NCBI GenBank assembly: GCA_047495785.1
Contig: JBLDXI010000024.1
Span: forward strand, 3,472,001 to 3,536,000
Direction: 5' to 3'
DNA: 64,000 bases
Source of the DNA: Lepidodermella squamata
Lineage: Eukaryota; Gastrotricha
The position numbers and the translations under genes are program-made. How positions within the stretch are numbered: position 1 is the stretch's first letter; every line of letters begins with the position of its first letter. This document shows, piece after piece, positions 54,201-63,397 of this stretch. Under the pieces are notes generated by a model. It saw only the letters and a program-made list of their open reading frames with translations, was not told the origin of the DNA and searched no databases.

Positions 54201-54737
54201 TAAATTTTTTAACGAGGCGCTCAAAGCAGAATACATAAAAATGAGTAATAAAATGTAAGCGCAATTATGATATCACGCGACACGTGTGCGATAAGATTGT
54301 TGTTGTTTTGACGAAATCAGTTTGCACCTTTTTCAAATGTTGTATTACTACTTTCAGTCAATGGCGCCGGTCTTGCCATGGCGACTATGGACATGATTCA
54401 CCTGCACGGCGCTGAGCCGGCTAATTTCTTGGACGTCGGCGGTAACGTGAAAGAAGACCAGGTCGCCGATGCTTTCCGCATCATTTCGTCGGATAAGCAG
54501 GTCAAGGCTATTCTGGTCAACATTTTCGGCGGTATCGTCAACTGCGCGACTATTGCGAACGGTATCACGAATGCCTGCCGCAAAATTGGTCTTAAACTGC
54601 CGCTCGTTGTCCGCCTTGAAGGCACTAATGTGAATGAAGCGAAGAAAATCCTGGCCAATAGCGGCCTGCCGATCATCTCGGCTGTTGATTTGGACGATGC
54701 TGCTACAAAAGCTGTTGCTGCCATTGCTGCTAAGTAA
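51293..54737 (+). CDS. SUCLG2: succinyl-CoA ligase beta subunit, mitochondrial (GDP-forming type)
   Basis: Four exons (51293-51561, 52273-52703, 52756-52917, 54358-54737) give 413 residues. A short Arg/Leu-rich presequence ([15 protein letters not shown]) precedes the ATP-grasp domain ([45 protein letters not shown]). The CoA-ligase domain follows ([32 protein letters not shown]). Block-by-block similarity is higher to SUCLG2 than to SUCLA2 as I recall them, so GDP/GTP use is predicted but not proven. The enzyme converts succinyl-CoA to succinate in the TCA cycle, as a dimer with the alpha subunit. Introns 1 and 3 are 0.71 and 1.44 kb. A TTTTTAG acceptor-like site lies 24 nt before the ATG. 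Confidence 0.95.
52918..54357 (+). other. long third intron of the succinyl-CoA ligase gene
   Basis: This is the longest intron in the window, with GT/AG ends and correct phase on both sides. It includes a short GAT-rich run near 53910-53930 and a GC-richer part at 53700-53850. No embedded gene on either strand was recognised. Confidence 0.6.
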
Positions 54738-55092
54738 TTATAAAACTAAAACATTCCGGAAACCGGTTGCCCCTGTGCGCTAATGATTAAAGACTGATAA
54801 TATGTGTATCGTGATGTGCTTATCTTTTCGCTGATATTTGTTGAGGTGAAACCAAGTAAATCGGTAATAAACGTGCGGGATATTCGTTCATGAGGTTGTT
54901 CCCGTAATTCAGCCCAAACCATTGCCTGGAGTATGATTATTATTTTTTAATAAACTGGTCAGAGGATTTGAAGGCTTTTTCGATCAGCTTTTTCAGTCAC
55001 ACTTGACATTGGACAAGGCGGAAGCTACAGAGAATCAGATTCCTGATTTGTGGAGAGTTCAACTCTGAAAAAGAAAAACCATCTTTCTTTGC
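54738..55092. other. 3' flank of the succinyl-CoA ligase gene
   Basis: No coding segment. It ends with TTTCTTTGC directly against the left arm of the large inverted repeat. Confidence 0.4.
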
Positions 55093-56775
55093 AGTGTTTG
55101 CCTGGTATTCACGAAATCTGCGACGCAGGAACGATAGGCATTTGATGGCCGGGAAATGTATTTTACCCAGCTCTAGGAAGCAACAACTGAGGTGGATGAG
55201 ATGAATCTAAGCTCCGGGAGGAAGCTAAACCTAGCCATCGAGTAATAAAGGCAATCTGAAGGCACAAGGGAGAACTAAAATAAATGACGAACGGAGCCGA
55301 CAAATATAAAACACGCGATTCATTATTTAATTGACGTGTCGTAATCGGCCAAGAAAAACATCTCAATCAGTTATTCCGTGTTGGTTCATTTCTTCAATTC
55401 ATGCTCGAAATTCGTTTTCTTCCCTCTCTCTGTCACACGAACATGGTTTCATTTCATTGCCCTCATCACGCAGAATATCAACGGAACATAATTTATTACC
55501 GCCGCGATATCAATTCGCGGAAGAAACAGGCGTTGATATCAGCTGAGAACAATGGCCTGAAAACAAAGAAAACCAGGTTCGCCGGACGAAAATAGCGCCA
55601 AATCCAGTATAAACGTATATAGCATGTCAAGGCCATAAAATAAAATTCTCAAATAAATAAATCTTGCTCTTATAAATTGTTACTAATTATTTTTGAATGA
55701 CTAGCGTATTATTTTGACGGAGATTTTCTGCCTCAAAACTCCAACTATTTCCCCAAGAAATTGCACTTTCTCCAGTGTTTGTGTCCTCACAATGTAAGGT
55801 ACTCTTTGCCAACTCTCTCGTCTACGTCAAAACATTCAAGCCAAATGGCAAGGTGTTACCCCGTTAGTTTGCTAGTTTTCTCGGCCAACATGTTTTGCTG
55901 CAGTCATCCCTTGTTGTCACCATTCTACCTGTCACCAGCAGAAGTCTCTAGCAACAAGGGATGACTGCAGCAAAACATGTTGGCCGAGAAAACTAGCAAA
56001 CTAACGGGGTAACACCTTGCCATTTGGCTTGAATGTTTTGACGTAGACGAGAGAGTTGGCAAAGAGTACCTTACATTGTGAGGACACAAACACTGGAGAA
56101 AGTGCAATTTCTTGGGGAAATAGTTGGAGTTTTGAGGCAGAAAATCTCCGTCAAAATAATACGCTAGTCATTCAAAAATAATTAGTAACAATTTATAAGA
56201 GCAAGATTTATTTATTTGAGAATTTTATTTTATGGCCTTGACATGCTATATACGTTTATACTGGATTTGGCGCTATTTTCGTCCGGCGAACCTGGTTTTC
56301 TTTGTTTTCAGGCCATTGTTCTCAGCTGATATCAACGCCTGTTTCTTCCGCGAATTGATATCGCGGCGGTAATAAATTATGTTCCGTTGATATTCTGCGT
56401 GATGAGGGCAATGAAATGAAACCATGTTCGTGTGACAGAGAGAGGGAAGAAAACGAATTTCGAGCATGAATTGAAGAAATGAACCAACACGGAATAACTG
56501 ATTGAGATGTTTTTCTTGGCCGATTACGACACGTCAATTAAATAATGAATCGCGTGTTTTATATTTGTCGGCTCCGTTCGTCATTTATTTTAGTTCTCCC
56601 TTGTGCCTTCAGATTGCCTTTATTACTCGATGGCTAGGTTTAGCTTCCTCCCGGAGCTTAGATTCATCTCATCCACCTCAGTTGTTGCTTCCTAGAGCTG
56701 GGTAAAATACATTTCCCGGCCATCAAATGCCTATCGTTCCTGCGTCGCAGATTTCGTGAATACCAGGCAAACACT
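55093..56775. repeat. 824-bp inverted repeat with 35-bp spacer
   Basis: Arms 55093-55916 and 55952-56775 are reverse complements without indels; paired coordinates always sum to 111868. Every stretch compared was identical. The spacer 55917-55951 contains ATTCTACCTGTCACC. The right arm ends exactly where the truncated hAT transposase copy begins. The arms contain short open frames but no recognised protein and no transposon ends. It could be a fold-back element, the product of a template-switch repair event, or an assembly or amplification artefact. Confidence 0.85.
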
Positions 56776-57729
56776 TGGCTAGTTCCGAGAGGGCGTTGCG
56801 AACGAGGCGGCGAATCGCATCGGCCTTGTGCGTAGTCGGCACCAACACGTGCTCCAGCGTGAAGATAAACTTGGCCATCTCCGTCGTCATGAACTCGATG
56901 TTGATGCCGAGGAAGGAGTACCGAGCGCGCGAGGACCAAATATCGCAGTAGGCTGCAAAACAAAACAAAATTGTAAGTTTATGTGTCAATCATCACGAAA
57001 ATGAAAGAAAACATACCCGAGAAAGCGACGGCCTCGCGGAAGATGGCCACGCACTGCGACATGAGCGCGTCGAGCAGCTCGTTCTGCTGATTGATAACGG
57101 TGCGAACATCGGGCAGCTTGAGTTCGGCATTGCCGGCGGCAGATCTAACACAGACGGCGAACATGTTCGACTCGCAGCGGCCCGTGATTGTGTAGACCGG
57201 TGCGTAATTGACGGCCGAGTAAAGCGCCATCGACACGACAAGAGGCGGTGGTGATGCACTGGGCGCGCCAACTGCCAGGTTGCCGTCGCTTGCCGCCACC
57301 AGAGCCGGCTGCTCTGTCTTGGTCTTGTCCTTGAGCCAGGCGCCATGTTTCTCACGGAAATGACGCAGCGGTACTGACGAGAACGCGCCTTTGACTGCAA
57401 CCAGCCGCTGCTTGCACGTGACCTCGGTGCCGCTGCTAGTCAGTTTGACGACCTGGCATTCGACGCGATACCTGTCCTTCGGTAGGACTGCCAGGATTTT
57501 GACGTTATCGATCAGCAGTTGATTCTTCGTGAGACTTGCGATCGGCGGCACTGGCTTGTTGAGTAGCGTTGACGATTCAGATGACGATTCGGACGACGAC
57601 GGCCCGGATGACGTGGAAGACTGCGACGAATCGTCGATGATGACTAGTGCAGGTGGTGCTGGCATGAGATGTCAAAATTGATTGAAAGCTAAGTAGTGCT
57701 GAGTGATGTTTGATACTTCAGGTAGAATG
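56775..57729 (-). pseudogene. 5' fragment of a hAT transposase gene (copy A)
   Basis: This segment is the reverse-complement twin of 60777-61731 (coordinates sum to 118506). It was identical in all parts compared, including the intron. It carries the 5' flank, exon 1 (57665-57017), the intron and the first part of exon 2 (from 56952). Homology stops abruptly after the codons for SELA at the outer edge of the inverted repeat. The downstream dimerisation domain is missing, so no full transposase can be made. The fragment lacks recognisable transposon ends, so it arose by segmental duplication rather than transposition. Confidence 0.85.
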
Positions 57730-58127
57730 AGTCCCGCAATTTATACCTGTCTCTGGGCAAAAGCGGCCAATCGCGTGTTGTTGCATATTATTACCGGTTT
57801 ATTGTTCTCGGGATTACCGGCCAATGGGATTAACAGCTCGATTATTAGCTAATTATTAACTTCCTTAAACGCGTTCTTATTCGTCCAGGTGAGTTAATTG
57901 CGCGCGCGCTCCCATTCTTCTATTGTTAAGGAGGCGAGCGCGCGCGCGTGCCTCGATGAGAGTCAAGGCGCGCTCGAGTCATTGGTGTTAATGCGTGCGC
58001 CTGTCACTCACCTCCGACGTGAGCAAGAACAACCGTTTGGTTCCTGTTTTCAACCGGTTCAAATTTGACGTAGTAATTACTCATGATCTGCGCGAGTCAC
58101 TTCTATCTTTACTTGTATTCCTGCTGC
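57730..58127. other. intergenic with CG-alternating stretches
   Basis: Alternating GCGCGC runs at 57899-57908 and 57936-57948, and CG-rich text to about 57980, are unusual in this AT-rich window and could adopt Z-DNA. No gene was found. The last 8 bases (58120-58127, CCTGCTGC) are the left target duplication of the adjacent fold-back element. Confidence 0.5.
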
Positions 58128-58620
58128 CTTGTGAGTAATATAGAGGAGATGAAGCTTGCGCGCGCACACAGCGAGAGCTGTGCGACCGCGCACGTTTTCT
58201 TGAGGTAACTTTTTTGCTATAAGGAATTTCGGAGAGATTTTTGCAGATTCAGAAAGCTCGACTCAAAATACAGTCGCTCATGTTTTCATTTTTAGAATTA
58301 TCTCTTGTCAAATTTGAGCGCTCGAGCTCAAACGTCGAAAAATCACAAAATCTAGCTAAAATTACCCCTTTTCAGACGCCCAGCGCTTAGTTGCAGTAAA
58401 CTTAATTGAAAAAATAAAAACATGAGCGACCGTAATTTGAGCCGAATTTTTCGAATCTGCAAAAATTTCTCCGAAATTCCTTATAACAAAAAAGTTACCT
58501 CAAGAAAACCAAACCCCACTTTTTAGATCAGTAAATCATACAGCGCGCTGGTCGCACAATAGCCCTATACAATTGCGTGCGCGCGCGCGCAAGCTTCATC
58601 TCCTCTATATTACTCACAAG
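58128..58620. mobile_element. 493-bp fold-back element with 8-bp target duplication
   Basis: Long imperfect terminal inverted repeats start with CTTGTGAGTAATATAGAGGA on the left and end with the complementary sequence on the right. The pairing continues inward past GCGCGC runs and the AGGTAACTTTTTTG blocks. The element is bounded by the direct repeat CCTGCTGC (58120-58127 and 58621-58628). No coding capacity. An 8-bp target duplication is typical of hAT transposition, and a hAT transposase gene lies 2.2 kb away. Confidence 0.85.
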
Positions 58621-58699
58621 CCTGCTGCAGCGATGATAGATGAAAATTTGACGGAAAAATCAGGCGGCATATATGACACATTTACTTCCATCCAATTAA

Positions 58700-59046
58700 A
58701 AGTTGTGTGCTTTGATTTGCTTTGAATTGCTTTGTTTTGTTTTGTTTTGAGCTTTGGAAAAACCAAAGCAACGCCAAAACAGGAGGTGTGTTTTGATTTG
58801 TTTTAAATCGCTTTGTTTTGTTTTGTTTTGAGCTTTGAAAAAACCAAATCAACGTCAAAATTGGAGGTGTGTTTTATCTTTGCTTTGATCAAAACTACGT
58901 CAAAACCAAAGCACTGCATTGAACTTTCAAAACAAGCCAAATCAAAACATGATCGGGTCAAAACAAACATTTTCAAAACAAAAACACGTTTTTATTCGTC
59001 AAAACAGTCAAAACTCAAACCAAATCAAACCAAATCCCTATCACTG
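58700..59046. mobile_element. TTTTG-rich element terminus with hAT-like end
   Basis: The block begins with repeats of TTTGTTTTG on the left and passes into CAAAA repeats on the right. It finishes with CAAATCAAACCAAATCCCT followed by ATCACTG (59021-59046). Read on the other strand, the end is CAGTGATAGGGATTTGG, similar to hAT terminal repeats. The same end occurs in the same orientation at 63878-63903. The strand switch from T-rich to A-rich suggests a small palindromic non-autonomous element. The left limit is approximate. Confidence 0.55.
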
Positions 59047-59832
59047 CTCTTTGATGAATGTATACACCGTCGTAGTGTACTCGCCATCTTTCACTGGAAT
59101 AATCATTTTTTACGGCAAATAAATAACGCCTAAGTAGTCAGAAATCGACATCATAAATTTGACAATGTGGATGAACAAATTTGCTATTGCGACGCTGATA
59201 GAGTATATGGCTGAAAGAATGATCGAAGAACATTTGATGGCTACGCTTGATGATATCGTGGTAGATTATGTCGCATCTCAACCAGAGGCTTAGTTGAAAT
59301 TCAAGATTGACTGCTGAACAGCAACCAGCAACGTTGATCGAAGCAACAAACATCGCATCGCGAAGGACGCTCAAATTTCTCAAAATCAATTTTTTCATAA
59401 AACATTTATATAACAAGGTTTCGCAAGTATCGATAATTAAAAGAAAAATTGTTCAAGATCTGCGCGGTAAACTATCCTCTCGCTCTGTCCCTAAATGGGC
59501 TGCGAAAACGACGCTCGTCCTTGGTAACGACGTCAGCAGCGCTGGAAAATGATCCTTGGAGGAATAGTGACAACGATAGTGCGCGCTGATAAAGAGCAGT
59601 GCTCACTCCATCTCTATTCCTCCAAAAAGTGATCGGAATCTGGTGGTTATCTAGTTCTGTCATTGTTTCTTATTGGTAGTTAGCTGCGAAATACATAAGA
59701 GAGATAGATTAGATTTACCGGTCACTAGAGGACAGTTGCTGAGCTGTAACTGACAGATTGTAACTTAGTGTACCGTATAAAAATGAATACTAGTACATAG
59801 CGAATTTAATCATCGAGCCTTGATGACTAGAA

Positions 59833-59890
59833 CTAGGCTTCTCAACACCTAATTCTTCGGGGGCCGCGACTCCCTGTTTGAGAAGCCCTG
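59833..59890. mobile_element. 58-bp miniature hAT-like element with 8-bp target duplication
   Basis: The element starts CTAGGCTTCTCAA and ends TTTGAGAAGCCCTG, giving imperfect terminal inverted repeats around a GGGGGCCGCGACTCCC core. Perfect direct repeats GACTAGAA flank it at 59825-59832 and 59891-59898. The right end reads CAGGGCTTCTCAAACAGGG on the minus strand, close to the CAGNGGTTCTCAAAC-type ends of Charlie-like hAT elements. At 58 bp it is extremely short for a mobile element. Confidence 0.75.
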
Positions 59891-60102
59891 GACTAGAAGC
59901 TCTCGATTCAAGCCCTTGAGGCTCGAGGCGTTTCATTTGTTTTTCAAGCTCTCTGATCATCGAAACTCCACCTTTCATTTTATGTTTTACCGATAGAAGT
60001 ATAGATATTTACGTTTCTTGGACAAATTACAAATTGCATCATTTTCATGAAAGATTGTCGATTTTTGAATTGTTAATAGTCGTTTTAAGCGATTGTAAAG
60101 CC

Positions 60103-60773
60103 ATGGAACTAAGCTCTTCAAATGATAATTCATGTAACATTGATATCGACGCAGTAAATGACCTCATTTCGTCGCCCGGCGATGAAGGCATAGTCATGCT
60201 GGAAACTGTATTCGGCGGGATAGCAGCACTGGCCGAAAAACTCGACACATCTCTGACGTACGGCATTTCCGGCGACGAGCAAGACATCAAGTCACGCCAG
60301 GAGCTCTTCGGTCGCAACGTATATCGAGACTGTGACGTGCCAGATTTGAAAACATTGGCCAGAATGTTTGCATTTGAGGCTGGCGTAACTATTGCCGGAA
60401 CAATTTTCACCTATCCTTTATTCAAAATCCAAATCCCGTTCTTGGAAGAAAGTAAAGAATTTATAAATTTGCTCAATTTGTAGTCAAACTGATTGATTTC
60501 TTCAGGATTTAAAGAGAACATGATTGAAAGCTACTACGGCTGGGTATCCCGAAAACTAGCTGTCGAGCGCCAAATTGAATTTGAGACGACAACGATGTAC
60601 AATGTGGTTCGCGGCGGTGAAATAACTCGCATTCCAGTGTGTGAGATTGTAGTCGGTGATATTCAACTCATCGAAGCTGGTGAGGAACTGTTAGCTGATG
60701 GTATTCTCATCGAAGGAACGGACGATCTTGCCGTTCACCGGGGCGGTTTAACCGGTGATGATTAAACCGGTGA
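60103..60773 (+). pseudogene. truncated P-type calcium-ATPase-like gene (PMCA/ACA type)
   Basis: Two exons (60103-60451, 60506-60765) encode the N-terminal region only. It has a regulatory start (AALAEKLDTSLTYGISGDEQ, KSRQELFGRNVY), one membrane segment and the beginning of the actuator domain (VCEIVVGDIQLIEAGEELLA, DGILIEGTDDL). The normally following DESSLTGES reads AVHRGGLTGDD and stop. The phosphorylation loop (DKTGT) and most membrane helices are absent because hAT sequence begins at 60777. The stop lies in a duplicated ACCGGTGA block, suggesting a transposon footprint. The degraded catalytic motif indicates that decay started before or after truncation; the order is not known. Confidence 0.75.
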
Positions 60774-60776
60774 GGT

Positions 60777-63397
60777 CATTCTACCTGAAGTATCAAACAT
60801 CACTCAGCACTACTTAGCTTTCAATCAATTTTGACATCTCATGCCAGCACCACCTGCACTAGTCATCATCGACGATTCGTCGCAGTCTTCCACGTCATCC
60901 GGGCCGTCGTCGTCCGAATCGTCATCTGAATCGTCAACGCTACTCAACAAGCCAGTGCCGCCGATCGCAAGTCTCACGAAGAATCAACTGCTGATCGATA
61001 ACGTCAAAATCCTGGCAGTCCTACCGAAGGACAGGTATCGCGTCGAATGCCAGGTCGTCAAACTGACTAGCAGCGGCACCGAGGTCACGTGCAAGCAGCG
61101 GCTGGTTGCAGTCAAAGGCGCGTTCTCGTCAGTACCGCTGCGTCATTTCCGTGAGAAACATGGCGCCTGGCTCAAGGACAAGACCAAGACAGAGCAGCCG
61201 GCTCTGGTGGCGGCAAGCGACGGCAACCTGGCAGTTGGCGCGCCCAGTGCATCACCACCGCCTCTTGTCGTGTCGATGGCGCTTTACTCGGCCGTCAATT
61301 ACGCACCGGTCTACACAATCACGGGCCGCTGCGAGTCGAACATGTTCGCCGTCTGTGTTAGATCTGCCGCCGGCAATGCCGAACTCAAGCTGCCCGATGT
61401 TCGCACCGTTATCAATCAGCAGAACGAGCTGCTCGACGCGCTCATGTCGCAGTGCGTGGCCATCTTCCGCGAGGCCGTCGCTTTCTCGGGTATGTTTTCT
61501 TTCATTTTCGTGATGATTGACACATAAACTTACAATTTTGTTTTGTTTTGCAGCCTACTGCGATATTTGGTCCTCGCGCGCTCGGTACTCCTTCCTCGGC
61601 ATCAACATCGAGTTCATGACGACGGAGATGGCCAAGTTTATCTTCACGCTGGAGCACGTGTTGGTGCCGACTACGCACAAGGCCGATGCGATTCGCCGCC
61701 TCGTTCGCAACGCCCTCTCGGAACTAGCCAACAAGCTGCCGCCGGCCGCAACTAAGCCAGCTCTGCTTCGTCTCGGCGCCGACAACGGTACCAACGTCCG
61801 CCGCGCTCTACTCGACGCCGCCGCCGAAGAAGACCTCCCGTTCGGCATCGGCTTCGGCAACGACTTCTCCGAAATCGAAGGAGAGCCAGAAGAAGAATTC
61901 AAGTAAGCTTTCTGTTTTCTCTCATTTTTTCGGCTTTCTCCCTTCTTTCCTATTCGAAATTATATTTATATGCGTCTTTTGCTTTTGTCGTTGCAGGTTG
62001 GCTGACGAAGAAATTGATTTGCTTGCCGGTGCAACAACTGCCGACGAAGGCCCGGCTGTTGTCGACGACGACGACGTGCCACTCGCCCGTCTCCGCCGCG
62101 TTGATGACAACCCCGATCGTTCAAGCGAAATCGCCGAAGCTCTGGCCGCTGACGTTTCCGGCTTCGACACGACCAAGAAGACGCCCGCGGACTCGACGGC
62201 CAACAAGCGGGTAACCCGGTATTTGCCGGACGTTTGTCACTGCTCGTCTTTGGCACTGCGCTACGGCATCAAGCACTCGGCTGCCGCCCGCTCGTTGCTG
62301 GCTAAGCTTCAGCGGTTCAACACCGCGCTTCGCTGCGAAAAATGGAGCAACGCCATTCGCGAGGCTGGCCACAACCAAGCTGTTCTCGACTTCGCAGTTC
62401 GCTGGTCGACGCTGCGTTCGCTGCTGCTGTCTGCGATCAAGCTGCTGCCTGTCGTCGAACAATTGCAGACCAGCCAGGCCGGCTTGCCGCCGCTCGGCGT
62501 CACCATCACCGCCGGCGATGTCACCAACGCAACGCAGCTGCTGGCGATCGTCACGGTCATCACCGACCTAATTCTCAACTTTCAGGTAATTTTTACCTCT
62601 TTTCTATGTTCCTGGCTCTCTTTCCATCTACATTTTGAATTAGTCCGAGGAATAATCGATGTTTTTGTTATTTTTAGGTTCGTGATGCTCATTGTGGCAT
62701 CGTGCCAGTCGCGGTCCGCAACGCCATGCTGACGCTTCGAGACGACGCTGCCTTCCAGTTTTACTTCAAGACGCTGCGCGGCGACATCCACGACCAGCTG
62801 GAGAAGCGCTTCAAGGTGTTCTTCGACGACGAGCTCGTCACGTTAGCGAGTTTCCTCGATCTGCGCCTGCGCCACATGTCGACGGTGCCTTCCGAGCAGG
62901 CGAAGGCTATCATGGCGTCACACCTCGACCTCGTCGCCTCGCCTCTGGACGTAGCGCCAACCGCCGCCGTCGCCGATCAGCACCGAAAGCGTTTCAAGGT
63001 GGCCACCATCGCCGAACCTGTCCAGCGCTCTTCATCGCCGATTGAAGCCGAGATGGCCGCGTTCATGGCCGTGGAGCCGCTCGCTGAACCGACGGCGCCC
63101 GAGGACGACTTCTCGCCCAATCGCGTCTCGTGGGGCGACTGCGCGCCCGTCTACGCCTGGTTCCGTAAGCATCGCACAACTTTCCCCCTTTTTTTTCGTT
63201 TTGCGATTTTAGCATTTTCCATTCCGGCGTCGTTTTCGGAGATTGAACGCGTTTTTTCGTGTTCATCTTACGCCGACGCCGCTCGAAAGAGCGCCCAAAA
63301 TCCTACTAAAATTCGGCGTGACGTTCTTCTCAATCGGAATTTCGCCTACCTTCAGAAGGCTGGAAAATTGCCATTTTCGCAGTGGCGATTCCATTGA
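60777..63397 (+). mobile_element. hAT-superfamily transposase gene (copy B, complete)
   Basis: Four exons (60841-61489, 61554-61902, 61997-62585, 62678-63397) give a 768-residue protein with all phases matching. The N-terminal part is Ser-rich followed by a basic region; no clear BED zinc finger was seen. The central region contains HKADAIRRLVRNAL and WSNAIREAGHNQAVLDFAVR. The C-terminal hAT dimerisation domain is recognisable from LAFSIPASFSEIERVFS and RRDVLLNRNFAYL. The usual aromatic pair and Pro before this block are weakly conserved. The gene is unusually GC-rich compared with the window. The frame is fully open, so recent activity is possible, but no matching terminal inverted repeat pair could be fixed around it. 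Confidence 0.8.

Larger units (their letters stand above)
58621..60102. other. intergenic with further transposon pieces
   Basis: This contains a TTTTG/CAAAA-rich block and a 58-bp miniature element (both listed separately). The remaining sequence, about 59050-59820, has only short unrecognised open frames. Confidence 0.5.

Noticed and set aside
55163-55366. Small open frames repeated in both arms of the large palindrome
   Set aside because: They are identical only because the arms are identical; no domain or coding bias supports them.
58813-59133. 106-codon Lys/Ser/Thr-rich frame
   Set aside because: It is a translation of the CAAAA-rich transposon terminus.
59790-59978. 62-codon minus-strand frame
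   Set aside because: A third of it is the 58-bp miniature element and its target duplications, so it is not a gene.
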